Of a DNA stretch of 64,000 bases, positions 60,501 to 64,000 are shown in pieces. Numbering within the stretch: the stretch's first letter is position 1; every line of letters begins with the position of its first letter. A program made the position numbers and the translations under genes. This DNA comes from Flabesymbios commensalis (lineage: Eukaryota; Annelida; Polychaeta; Terebellida; Flabelligeridae). The stretch covers positions 59,240,021 through 59,304,020 of the forward strand of contig OZ024908.1 in the NCBI GenBank assembly GCA_964017125.1, written 5' to 3'. Under the pieces are notes generated by a model. That model was given only the letters and a program-made list of their open reading frames with translations, did no database searches and had not been told where the DNA came from.

Positions 60501-63500
60501 AGTTGAGAAGGTAGTGATGGCAATAGGGTGAGGTGGAACAGCTATTTACGTTGACTGATTTACGATCAAATTTAATATATATAAACATAATTTATGTTGT
60601 TTCTTATGTGATGCATAAAGTTATGCTGTGTCAATCAATAATATGATAATGATATGGTAATGTATTAAATTTAATTAAGCTATAACATTATTGGTGCAAA
60701 ATAAATAACTTTATATGTTTTAATTTATTTCAAATACTAGTATGTTGCGATATTTTTGCCAAGATCATTTCATATTCGAATATAAGTACATGTCGTGTCT
60801 CTTGAAATATTGGTTGTGTTTGAATATAAGTGCATGCACTTGTTTTCGAAAACTAAGTGCATTTTCAATTATAAGTGTATGCACGTTTATGCGCGGGGAT
60901 ACAGTACATTTATATCATTGACCAACTTGATAAAACCACAAAAATAGGCGAAGAAGTATAGAAACTTTTTTATTCATTCATATTTTATTTTGAAGTTATT
61001 CTAAGCAAGACCTAAAAGTGGAGTATTTCCCCTTTTATTGCACATTTAGGCAAAAAACAAGAACTTATATGCACAGATTTGTTATTAAAATATTTTCACT
61101 ATGTCATATTTTCCCAACATGTAATCAAAATCTACTAAAATGCTTAGGACCTTCCGGCTTACATGGGCTTATAAGAGTTGATATACTAGACAATTGATAA
61201 AGAAATGGTTTTTCTTAACCCTTTGAGTCACAACCGCGCTTGAAAGCGCGCCCAATACATAAATAGTGAAGCACAAGTCAATAGGCTTGTGATTATATGA
61301 CGTCACACATGCTGGATAAAGGACGCGCACTTGTGACGTCATAAATTATCTTTTATAGTGGCACCTGAAAAAATTGAATGTGGCATAAATACGCTGCCGT
61401 ACACTTCCGTACATGTATTTGGTATTTCGAAAAGAATAGGCCTATGCTAACATCATATATTGCAGAAAACTTTGCCAAAATAATGATGTGACTCAAAGGG
61501 TTAACATATATATACTTGTGTTTGACTGATTTTATCATGGTTGATTATTTTTGGAAGAAGAGTCTTTGCCTGCTGACCAGCTAGAGATGGCGCTAGGAGA
61601 TTATCTGGTTTTCTTAAGACGGGTCGCGTCTACAAGCTGTGTACAGTCACGCCTTGCTACAGCCCCTTGGTCACAGCTTCTCATTACCATGCTTTCCACC
61701 AACCCTGTAACAGGTAGGATAAGACTTTTATGTTGACAACATTAAACCTACACATATGCTCTGCAAAGCCAAAAGGCAGTATCTGCTTACTTAAGCAGAT
61801 ACTGCCTTTGGGATTTGCATGGCAGACATGCACACTTTCATCTAGAATCCAGTTTATATATGATGGGAATGTAGGTGACCAAATGTTTGAAAAAAGATAA
61901 GCCACATTTTTCAATTTTAGAAAAGTCTAAGTAGAACATTTAATAATCAGAATTATACCATACACAGCATGGCAACTTGAATACTTTTTATTCATTGAAG
62001 GAAATGTGGGATTAGAGGCTTACTTTTATACTGTCCTTTAGTAGTAAAGGATTATTAATGTTATGTAAGCATTCCAATTTATAAGCAGGTTATGCTGACG
62101 TTTCTTTTATTAATTTTTTGTTATATTTTACAGGCCTGCCTTATGTGCACAGTCTAAGAACACGGCTATTAGCTATACAGCTTTTAGAGATAGTGCTGCC
62201 GTGTGGTGATATCAACCAAAGTGACCATCTTATCAAAAAGGTCAGAGTTTTTTATCAAATCATACTCTGTTCAACTAATATTTACATCAGCTAAAACTGA
62301 TTTCCTGTATAATATTCATTACCAAAGCTGTGCATTAAATAATGCTTTTGATAAATATAGTATGTCATGTATTGATTTTTGGCCCACACAATCTTCTTCC
62401 AGGTCTAGCTATTAAAATATTGTTTTTTAATATTTTTTGCTGTCACAATGCGAATAATTAATAAAAAAAATTGTTGATGCAACTAATTAATTGATCTGTT
62501 TTGATCAATAATATGTCATAAATTTTAAGTCAAAAAGTTGTTATTTTTAAGAAGAGTAGACACACAGTAATCTTGTAATCGCTGTATTATAGTATGAGAC
62601 ATGTCTACTACAGGTTCTTATCAATCTGCTAGAAAAGCTGTCTGAGGCGATGTGGGACACTCCACTCAGAGAGGCCACTGAACTGTATGAAGAAAAAACA
62701 TCTCAACTCAACGCAACATTGCAGCAACTTACTGGTGCAGCTCCTGCTTCTGGGGAAAACAATCAGAAGGAGACGCCCGCTGAGGATACTATGGCAACAC
62801 AGGAAGCATCATTTGACCCAGATAAAACCCTGTGCTGTACAGTTGAGAACAGTCATACATTGATCCACGGTGCTGGTGGTCGTGGATATGGTCTAGGTGG
62901 CACCCCTGTTACCTCTGGATGCTATCAGTGGAAGGTAGGATAGGCTCAAGCCCTTTAACTCTTGCAGCTTTAGTTGACGTCTGTAGACGTCAGATTCTAA
63001 AGTCGATCCCCGCACTGTAAGAGTAGACCTATAACACAGGTATTCAAATGAATAAGAAAAAGCTAACTAAGACATTTATGATGATTTCAAATTAAAAAAA
63101 CCCCTTAGTCTCCATGGATTTTACGAAAATAATTCAGCGTTGTACCGGTTGAATGCTATGCACGACTATAATTGTTTTTAATCTGTCTCATTAGCCGATC
63201 AAATTATTGTTACTGGGTCTGATATGAATGTTTAAACATCACCATTTGCAAATGTTTGGTCTCAAATTAAACAAATATGTGTAATTTTCACTCGCTTGTA
63301 GTCGTGGGTTGCGGTAGCGAGACACAACTTCAAGTTGTTGAAAATTTAAATAAGATAACTTACCGGGTGGAGGGTTAATCATTAATGAAACACAAAAAAT
63401 GTTCAGCTTTTCAATTTGTAATTATGTTGCAGTTCCTGTTTAAATGTTTGGTCTCAAATCAAGCAAATATCAGTAATTTTTTCCCACTTAAAGTTGTGGG

Positions 63501-64000
63501 CCGCGGTAGCGAGACACAACATCAAGTTGTTGAAAATTTAAATAAGATAGCTTAGTGGGTGGAGGGTTAATCAAGCACAGGAAATTTTCAGCTGCTTAAT
63601 TTGCAGTGATATTACATTGCAGTTCCTGATTGAATGTTTGGTCTAAAAAGAAAAATATTAAGCAAATATCAGTGATTTTCACCCACTTTAAGTTGTGTCT
63701 CGCAAACGCGACCCACAAATGGGTGAAAATTTGAGATAACTTGGCAGGTAAAGGGTTATTCAGACACAGAAAATTTTCACTTGCTCATTTTGTAGCGATA
63801 TTACATTGCAGTTCCTGATTAGATGTTTGTTCTTAAATTAGGCAAATTTTCACCCACTTGAAGTTCAAGTGGGTGAAAATTCAAATTTAAGATATCTTCG
63901 TCTGTGAAGGGTTAATCCAACCCACTTTGTGATTATGTTGCATTGCAGTTCCTGATTGTGAAGGAGAACAAGGGTAACGAGGGAACCTGTGTGGGAGTGT
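32403..64000 (+). CDS. HERC1: HERC1, giant HECT/RCC1 ubiquitin ligase (5' part)
   Basis: Thirty complete coding exons and the start of a 31st give about 2,093 residues of a protein that is about 4,860 residues in human. Order seen: conserved N-terminus ([13 protein letters not shown]), first RCC1-like propeller at about residues 450-815 (seven blades such as [14 protein letters not shown]), a long helical linker ([32 protein letters not shown]), and the first part of the SPRY domain from about residue 2036. Introns are all GT-AG and phases are consistent throughout. The start codon follows directly on a 3' splice site (TTTATTTTTAG|ATG), so an upstream non-coding exon exists but was not located. 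From family knowledge, HERC1 is a cytosolic/Golgi E3 ligase whose RLD1 acts on small GTPases of the ARF/Rab type, and the catalytic HECT domain is at the C-terminus. WD40, RLD2 and HECT should lie past the window. Assignment is by recalled similarity to human HERC1 and is very secure. Confidence 0.96.
33850..34074. mobile_element. piggyBac-like MITE, family D, HERC1 intron 1
   Basis: Flanked by TTAA on both sides (33846-33849, 34075-34078). Ends CCCTTTAACCACTGG and the near-complement TTGGTGGTAAAAGGG. The centre is the hairpin CACTTAAAGTTGTG / CACAACTTCAAGTGGGTGAA. Confidence 0.7.
34079..35241 (+). other. HERC1 introns 1-2, remainder
   Basis: Intronic DNA around exon 2. Nothing further is recognised except a short alternating ACATGTAC run near 35180. 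Confidence 0.4.
34363..34461 (+). CDS. HERC1: HERC1 coding exon 2
   Basis: 33 codons, [13 protein letters not shown] to MCLMEE, phase 0 to 0. Matches the human LYEAALCLFEEV region. Donor GTTAGT. Confidence 0.88.
35242..35436 (+). CDS. HERC1: HERC1 coding exon 3 (RLD1 begins)
   Basis: 65 codons ending APIFIGVQQ. Contains the first propeller strand, [20 protein letters not shown], nearly identical to human. Phase 0 to 0. Confidence 0.93.
35923..36154 (+). CDS. HERC1: HERC1 coding exon 4 (RLD1)
   Basis: [20 protein letters not shown] onward, with the blade motifs [16 protein letters not shown] and [13 protein letters not shown]. Ends in phase 1 within GDG. A family B MITE begins about 18 bp past its donor. 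Confidence 0.95.
36173..36405 (+). mobile_element. piggyBac-like MITE, family B, HERC1 intron 4
   Basis: TTAA (36169-36172) then TCCTTACAACACTGAA; right end GAGAGGG then TTAA. Family landmarks are ATTTGAAATCATCATAAATG, CCTATGTTATGG, and the partly palindromic GACGTCAGAATCTGACGTC-type block near the right end. Relatives are at 41647, 47040, 48892, 57400 and 62950. Confidence 0.65.
36469..36728 (-). mobile_element. piggyBac-like MITE, family C, HERC1 intron 4
   Basis: TTAA then CCCTTTAAGCCCTGACGATG; the other end is CAGGCTTGAAAAGG. The hairpin CATCTTCATCCACTACAAG is at 36624-36690. Confidence 0.65.
36888..36967 (+). CDS. HERC1: HERC1 coding exon 5 (RLD1)
   Basis: [20 protein letters not shown], then ASLTGK. 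Phase 1 to 0. The 80-bp exon matches the human blade exactly in length. Confidence 0.95.
37366..37462 (+). CDS. HERC1: HERC1 coding exon 6 (RLD1)
   Basis: [20 protein letters not shown], then [13 protein letters not shown]. Phase 0 to 1. A family A MITE lies about 17 bp past the donor. Confidence 0.95.
37480..37573. mobile_element. Palindromic MITE, family A, HERC1 intron 6
   Basis: Arms ACAAGACATTGATC / ...TCAATGTCTCGTGTTTGCTGG around TGGACCGTCGTCTACAACG. Confidence 0.7.
37661..38110 (+). mobile_element. Helentron-like element fragment, HERC1 intron 6
   Basis: Starts with the hairpin TTAGCCCGCCTTTT / AAAAAAGGTGGGCTA, then three tandem units of about 140 bp (GCGATAACTTGAAAAGTTTT, TATCCTTCCCAAATTTGTTA, CAAAATGGC). 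It appears to be cut off on the right; no terminal hairpin was found. Confidence 0.55.
38111..38843 (+). other. HERC1 intron 6, remainder
   Basis: AT-rich intronic sequence with nothing recognised. Confidence 0.35.
38844..38947. mobile_element. Palindromic MITE, family A, HERC1 intron 6
   Basis: The cleanest copy in the window. CAGACACGAGACATTAATCC pairs with GGATTAATGTCTCGTGTTTC over about 45 bp per arm, which suggests recent activity. Confidence 0.8.
39016..39159 (+). CDS. HERC1: HERC1 coding exon 7 (RLD1)
   Basis: [20 protein letters not shown] through VWSFGGGDN. Phase 1 to 1. Donor GTCAGT. Confidence 0.95.
39412..39539 (+). CDS. HERC1: HERC1 coding exon 8 (RLD1)
   Basis: [20 protein letters not shown] through SLALTSTGQ. 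Phase 1 to 0. Confidence 0.95.
40065..40209 (+). CDS. HERC1: HERC1 coding exon 9 (RLD1)
   Basis: [20 protein letters not shown] through [10 protein letters not shown]. Keeps the unusual CLGCGSSEATALRP blade of HERC1. Phase 0 to 1. Confidence 0.95.
40489..40556. repeat. Family D hairpin, HERC1 intron 9
   Basis: AACCCACTTGAAGTTGTGTC, then CTCACAACTTCCAAGTTG. A short copy of the stem-loop found in at least ten HERC1 intron sites. Confidence 0.5.
40623..40794 (+). CDS. HERC1: HERC1 coding exon 10 (RLD1 ends)
   Basis: [20 protein letters not shown] through [12 protein letters not shown], closing the propeller. Phase 1 to 2. Confidence 0.95.
40826..40945. repeat. Family E hairpin, HERC1 intron 10
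   Basis: Palindromic CTGCTTACTTGTAAAGTAAG, then CAAATACTGC..TTTGTCTTTGCATAGCAG and its complement. Copies at 31950, 50705 and 61755 share the ATACTGCCTTTTGGCTTTGC core. Confidence 0.6.
41401..41535 (+). CDS. HERC1: HERC1 coding exon 11
   Basis: [20 protein letters not shown] through PHPFPTKQ, matching human [18 protein letters not shown]. Phase 2 to 2. Donor GTCAGT. Confidence 0.93.
41647..41860 (+). mobile_element. piggyBac-like MITE, family B, HERC1 intron 11
   Basis: TTAA then CCCCTAAAGCACTG; right end CTAAAAGGG then TTAA. The internal ATTTGAAATCATCATAAATG block is shared with the other family B copies. Confidence 0.65.
42054..42219 (+). CDS. HERC1: HERC1 coding exon 12
   Basis: [20 protein letters not shown] through [19 protein letters not shown]. 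Phase 2 to 0. Donor GTCAGC. Confidence 0.93.
42612..42737 (+). CDS. HERC1: HERC1 coding exon 13
   Basis: [20 protein letters not shown] through RWDSLTRGQ. One of the best conserved stretches outside RLD1. Phase 0 to 0. Confidence 0.95.
42856..42943. mobile_element. Palindromic MITE, family A, HERC1 intron 13
   Basis: CCCAGCAGACCCAAGACGTT at the left and GTGTTTGCCGGG at the right, with AACGTTAAACCATCATTGAT in the inner arm. Confidence 0.65.
42985..44370. mobile_element. pogo/Tigger-like non-autonomous transposon, HERC1 intron 13
   Basis: TIRs CAGTGCAACCTGTACATACC and (complement of the right end) CAGTAAAACCTGTCCATACT are flanked by TA duplications (42983-42984, 44371-44372). The subterminal motif AAACCGGAA is repeated several times on both sides. 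The 1,386-bp interior is AT-rich and non-coding. CAGT..AACCT termini with TA targets are typical of pogo/Tigger elements. Confidence 0.78.
44428..44610 (+). CDS. HERC1: HERC1 coding exon 14
   Basis: [20 protein letters not shown] through [12 protein letters not shown]. Phase 0 to 0. Consensus donor GTAAGT. Confidence 0.95.
44951..45109 (+). CDS. HERC1: HERC1 coding exon 15
   Basis: [20 protein letters not shown] through [14 protein letters not shown], like human HLHELLCSLQKQLLAFCHIN. Phase 0 to 0. Confidence 0.92.
45458..45590 (+). CDS. HERC1: HERC1 coding exon 16
   Basis: [20 protein letters not shown] through RQDVRDMLQ. Phase 0 to 1. Acceptor TTTCAG|ATG. An AG at 45440 was rejected as less pyrimidine-rich and out of family alignment. 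Confidence 0.88.
45892..46083 (+). CDS. HERC1: HERC1 coding exon 17
   Basis: [20 protein letters not shown] through [10 protein letters not shown]. The acceptor ATTTACAG at 45891 is the only nearby one that fits phase 1 and restores the human alignment. Confidence 0.9.
46188..46412 (+). mobile_element. piggyBac-like MITE, family C, HERC1 intron 17
   Basis: TTAA (46184-46187), CCCTTTCAAGCCTGAAATTA, right end GGGCTTAAAGAG, TTAA (46413-46416). Contains the ATCCACTACAAGCCGCGAA hairpin. The same family occurs at 2373. Confidence 0.7.
46474..46695 (+). CDS. HERC1: HERC1 coding exon 18
   Basis: [20 protein letters not shown] through LHKTAVEI, with [20 protein letters not shown]. Phase 1 to 1. Confidence 0.93.
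46740..47039 (+). repeat. Family D hairpin and flank, HERC1 intron 18
   Basis: A stem-loop at about 46808-46880, TTTTCACCCACTTGAAGTTG paired with CAACTTCAAGTGGCTGAAAA, with loop TCTTTCGTTATCGCGATCCA. The rest is plain intron. Confidence 0.55.
47040..47362. mobile_element. Two abutting family B fragments in opposite directions
   Basis: 47040-47205 is a minus-strand fragment (GGGGATCGACTTTAGA..., TTAGACCCATAACATAGG) and 47255-47362 a plus-strand fragment (GAGACTAAAGGG..., CTATGTTGTGGGTCTATGG). Confidence 0.5.
47661..47958 (+). CDS. HERC1: HERC1 coding exon 19
   Basis: [20 protein letters not shown] through SVCGRSR, with [11 protein letters not shown]. Phase 1 to 2. Confidence 0.92.
48205..48280. 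repeat. Family D hairpin, HERC1 intron 19
   Basis: TTTCGGTCACTTGAAGTTGT pairs with ACAACTTCAAGTGACTGAAA around GTCTCGCTACCGTGATAC. It lies 45 bp before the exon 20 acceptor. Confidence 0.6.
48323..48528 (+). CDS. HERC1: HERC1 coding exon 20
   Basis: [20 protein letters not shown] through DENFSDDEG, matching human LSEVYRCVYKVRSRL and then an acidic, charged stretch. Phase 2 to 1. The donor (GTCTAG) is weak, so the right edge is less sure. Confidence 0.82.
48741..48869 (+). CDS. HERC1: HERC1 coding exon 21
   Basis: [20 protein letters not shown] through LCVRPAIT, like human YTAACNSVIHRCALLILGVSP. Phase 1 to 1. Confidence 0.88.
48892..49711 (+). mobile_element. Family B MITE split by a nested insertion
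   Basis: The left part is 48892-48943 (CCCTTTAAGCAATCA... CCATGGAGACTAAAGGG) and the right part 49520-49711 (GGAAATCATTATACATGTC... GCGCTGTAAGGG). Between them sits a Helentron-like element, so the family B copy is the older insertion. Confidence 0.65.
48944..49519 (+). mobile_element. Helentron-like element nested in a MITE, HERC1 intron 21
   Basis: 5' end: hairpin TACCCCTCGGCCCGTTGCGC, CCGAAGGGGTA. Near the 3' end the inverted copy GCCGAGGGGTA (49490-49500) is followed after five bases by the small hairpin GTGCTTGCAC (49506-49515). Same end design as the elements at 28821, 52633 and 56165. Internal CGCGATAACTTGAAAAAT resembles the unit at 37735. Confidence 0.6.
49893..49955. repeat. Family D hairpin, diverged
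   Basis: TTTTTACCCACCTAATTTTG ... CACAATTTCAAATGGTTAG. A weak copy in HERC1 intron 21. Confidence 0.4.
50571..50654. repeat. Imperfect 84-bp hairpin, HERC1 intron 21
   Basis: ATACTTCAACATAAAAAAAG ... CAGCACAGA pairs with TCTGTGC ... TTTTTTTATGTTGAAGTAT, with bulges and a 12-base loop. The bulged 80-nt shape is nearer to a precursor microRNA than the other hairpins, but there is no supporting evidence. Confidence 0.35.
50705..50790. repeat. Family E hairpin, HERC1 intron 21
   Basis: CAAAGCCAAAAGGCAGTATC, TGCCTACTTGTAAAGTAAGCA, GATACCGCATTTTGGCTTTG: a nearly perfect palindrome 90 bp before the exon 22 acceptor. Confidence 0.65.
50879..51018 (+). CDS. HERC1: HERC1 coding exon 22
   Basis: [20 protein letters not shown] through ARANPV. 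A Ser/Asp-rich low-complexity linker, supported mainly by phases and splice sites (TGTGTGCAG, GTGAGT). Confidence 0.78.
51548..55326. mobile_element. pogo-like transposon carrying a nested Helentron-like copy
   Basis: The left end CTGTATTTCGCGGGGTATAG and the complement of the right end, CCGTAAAACGCAGCGTATTG, are matched inverted repeats with TA on both sides (51546-51547, 55327-55328). The subterminal block GTACGCACCGGTGGATA is repeated in inverted sense (about 51622 and 55240). Removing the nested 52633-55074 element leaves about 1.3 kb, non-coding. It fills most of HERC1 intron 22. Confidence 0.65.
52633..55074 (+). mobile_element. Helentron-like non-autonomous element, copy 2
   Basis: Direct-repeat partner of 28821-31342, about 24 kb away. 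It has the same header hairpin (AGCTCCCGCCGTCACCGTAG), the same 144-bp units in the same order, and better-preserved ends: GGAGCGGGAGCT (inverted copy of the start), then the hairpin GACTTATGTAGTC and TTGT. It has fewer units in mid-array but keeps one near 54730-54830 that copy 1 has lost. Confidence 0.68.
55697..56005 (+). CDS. HERC1: HERC1 coding exon 23
   Basis: 103 codons, [20 protein letters not shown] through MEHQQNRAE, ending in the conserved IAMEQQQLRAE-like block. Phase 0 to 0. The Arg-rich [11 protein letters not shown] run is notable. Confidence 0.88.
56165..57018 (+). mobile_element. Helentron-like element, HERC1 intron 23
   Basis: Header TTATCCCCCACCCGTAGGTG, AAGCGGGAT (hairpin), then five or so tandem units of about 150 bp (CAAAATGGCCGCC..., TGTGGGCGCAAAAACT, GGAGATGTGCAAGTGATTTT). 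The end is GGCGGGGGATAA, the inverted copy of the start, then the hairpin AGGACTTCACTCCT and CTTGT. It differs in sequence from the 28821 family but has the same ends. Confidence 0.6.
57139..57363 (+). CDS. HERC1: HERC1 coding exon 24
   Basis: [13 protein letters not shown] through [13 protein letters not shown] to QLYHYQ, matching human [15 protein letters not shown] and HHYQ. Phase 0 to 0. Confidence 0.94.
57400..57603 (-). mobile_element. Family B MITE, HERC1 intron 24
   Basis: Minus-strand copy: CCCTTTCAGCTGGGGGACCG, the GACGTCAGAATCTGACATC palindrome, CATAGACCCATAACAGAG... ending near CAAAGGTTAAG. Confidence 0.6.
58031..58151 (+). CDS. HERC1: HERC1 coding exon 25
   Basis: [20 protein letters not shown] through CETDREGK. 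Phase 0 to 1. Confidence 0.9.
58300..58365. repeat. Family D variant hairpin, HERC1 intron 25
   Basis: TTTTTCATTCATTCGAAGCT, GGAATTGC, TAAC, GCAATTTCCAGCTTCAAATG. A close sister at 59253-59316 in intron 26 has GAAGCTGGAATTGCACAATT. Confidence 0.6.
58496..58866. repeat. Family D hairpin half and two family A remnants
   Basis: 58500-58552 is TTTTCACCCACTTGAAGTTG with a partial complement. 58560-58640 and 58796-58866 look like separated halves of a family A palindrome (CAAGCAAACACAAGA..., and CATTAACTCTACATCTAGTG). Confidence 0.4.
58910..59150 (+). CDS. HERC1: HERC1 coding exon 26
   Basis: [20 protein letters not shown] through [11 protein letters not shown]. Nearly identical to human VTVFALSVHYQPVDVSLAIS. 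Phase 1 to 2. Confidence 0.95.
59507..59703 (+). CDS. HERC1: HERC1 coding exon 27
   Basis: [20 protein letters not shown] through EYDSMNK. Phase 2 to 1. Confidence 0.9.
60012..60904. mobile_element. pogo-like MITE with AAGTGCATGCACTT repeats, HERC1 intron 27
   Basis: TIRs CCGTATCCCCGCGCATAAAC and (right, complement) CTGTATCCCCGCGCATAAAC run on through GTGCATGCACTTATAA. TA duplications are at 60010-60011 and 60905-60906. The palindrome AAGTGCATGCACTT recurs several times near both ends and could be a transposase-binding repeat. No coding capacity. Confidence 0.75.
61219..61500. mobile_element. piggyBac-like MITE, 282 bp, HERC1 intron 27
   Basis: The best-defined member. TTAA|CCCTTTGAGTCACA ... 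TGTGACTCAAAGGG|TTAA has perfect 14-bp TIRs. The interior holds two TGACGTCA-like sites and CGCGCTTGAAAGCGCGC. It ends about 57 bp before the exon 28 acceptor. Confidence 0.8.
61558..61713 (+). CDS. HERC1: HERC1 coding exon 28
   Basis: [20 protein letters not shown] through STNPVT, matching human ELHLGDFLVFLRRV. The acceptor is a tandem GAAG|AAG|AG (NAGNAG). Use of the second AG would drop one Glu and keep the frame. Phase 1 to 1. Confidence 0.88.
61755..61826. repeat. Family E hairpin, HERC1 intron 28
   Basis: GCAAAGCCAAAAGGCAGTAT, CTGCTTACTTAAGCAG, ATACTGCCTTTGGGATTTGC: a palindrome centred at about 61790. Confidence 0.65.
62134..62240 (+). CDS. HERC1: HERC1 coding exon 29
   Basis: [20 protein letters not shown] through DHLIKK, like human GNLRTRLLALHVLEAVLP. 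Phase 1 to 0. Confidence 0.93.
62614..62934 (+). CDS. HERC1: HERC1 coding exon 30 (SPRY begins)
   Basis: 107 codons, [20 protein letters not shown] through VTSGCYQWK. The second half starts the SPRY domain ([25 protein letters not shown]). Phase 0 to 0. Confidence 0.95.
62950..63150 (-). mobile_element. Family B MITE, HERC1 intron 30
   Basis: Minus-strand copy: CCCTTTAACTCTTGCAGCTT, TAGACGTCAGATTCTAAAGTC, CTATAACACAGGTATTC, AAACCCCTTAGTCTCCATGG. Confidence 0.55.
63220..63948 (+). repeat. Tandem units each ending in a copy of the exon 31 splice acceptor
   Basis: Four units (about 190, 190, 189 and 137 bp to successive AGs) each run from AATGTTTGGTCTCAAAT through a family D stem-loop (CCCACTTGAAGTTGTG...), then GGAGGGTTAAT, and finish with TTGCAGTTCCTG. 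The AGs are at 63432, 63622, 63811 and the real one at 63948. The copied part includes the first 8-11 bases of exon 31 (TTCCTGATTG). Reading on from the second or third decoy meets a stop within ten codons. Confidence 0.8.
63949..64000 (+). CDS. HERC1: HERC1 coding exon 31 (cut by window edge)
   Basis: [17 protein letters not shown] matches human [17 protein letters not shown] of the SPRY domain. It continues past 64000. Confidence 0.95.

Overview
This is a 64 kb window from an animal nuclear genome. It is AT-rich, has GT-AG spliceosomal introns, and carries a clear orthologue of the giant metazoan ubiquitin ligase gene HERC1. There are no bacterial features. The mix of LTR, LINE, piggyBac-like, pogo-like and Helentron-like repeats and the frequent palindrome TAGGCCTA fit a marine invertebrate (echinoderm, hemichordate, cephalochordate or lophotrochozoan), but the sequence alone does not settle the phylum.

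Layout. Bases 1-2800 are AT-rich intergenic DNA with a long hairpin, a 28-bp minisatellite and a short MITE. Bases 2835-6573 are a 3.7 kb foldback element whose centre is built from 21-bp monomers arranged as 63-bp trimers. One minus-strand coding exon of an unrecognised gene lies at 6924-7269. A Ty3/gypsy-type LTR retrotransposon with near-identical 449-bp LTRs occupies 10428-18597; it is a broken but young copy. A two-exon glutaredoxin-like gene (C5orf63 family) is on the minus strand at 20211-21030. A 5'-truncated LINE (minus strand) follows at 22049-23300. Bases 24600-32000 are a mosaic of nested short elements. One is a TRIM-like insertion whose terminal repeats contain a tRNA-like Pol III promoter; another is a Helentron-like element with a 144-bp tandem array.

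HERC1 starts at 32403 on the plus strand and runs off the right edge. I place 31 coding exons (30 complete) giving about 2,093 residues: the conserved N-terminus, the first RCC1-like propeller (RLD1), a long helical linker and the start of the SPRY domain. The rest of the gene, expected to hold the WD40 repeats, RLD2 and HECT domain, lies beyond the window. Exon phases agree across all 30 introns. The introns are crowded with palindromic non-autonomous transposons. The last intron holds a tandem array that has copied the real 3' splice site and the first bases of the next exon three extra times.

The glutaredoxin-like gene and HERC1 point away from each other, about 11 kb apart, with the promoter-proximal DNA of both filled by repeats. 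I see no operon-like or functional grouping of the genes. The most interesting material is the repeat biology: the TRIM-like element with tRNA-like ends, the Helentron-like families with a common end structure, the foldback element, and the decoy splice-site array.
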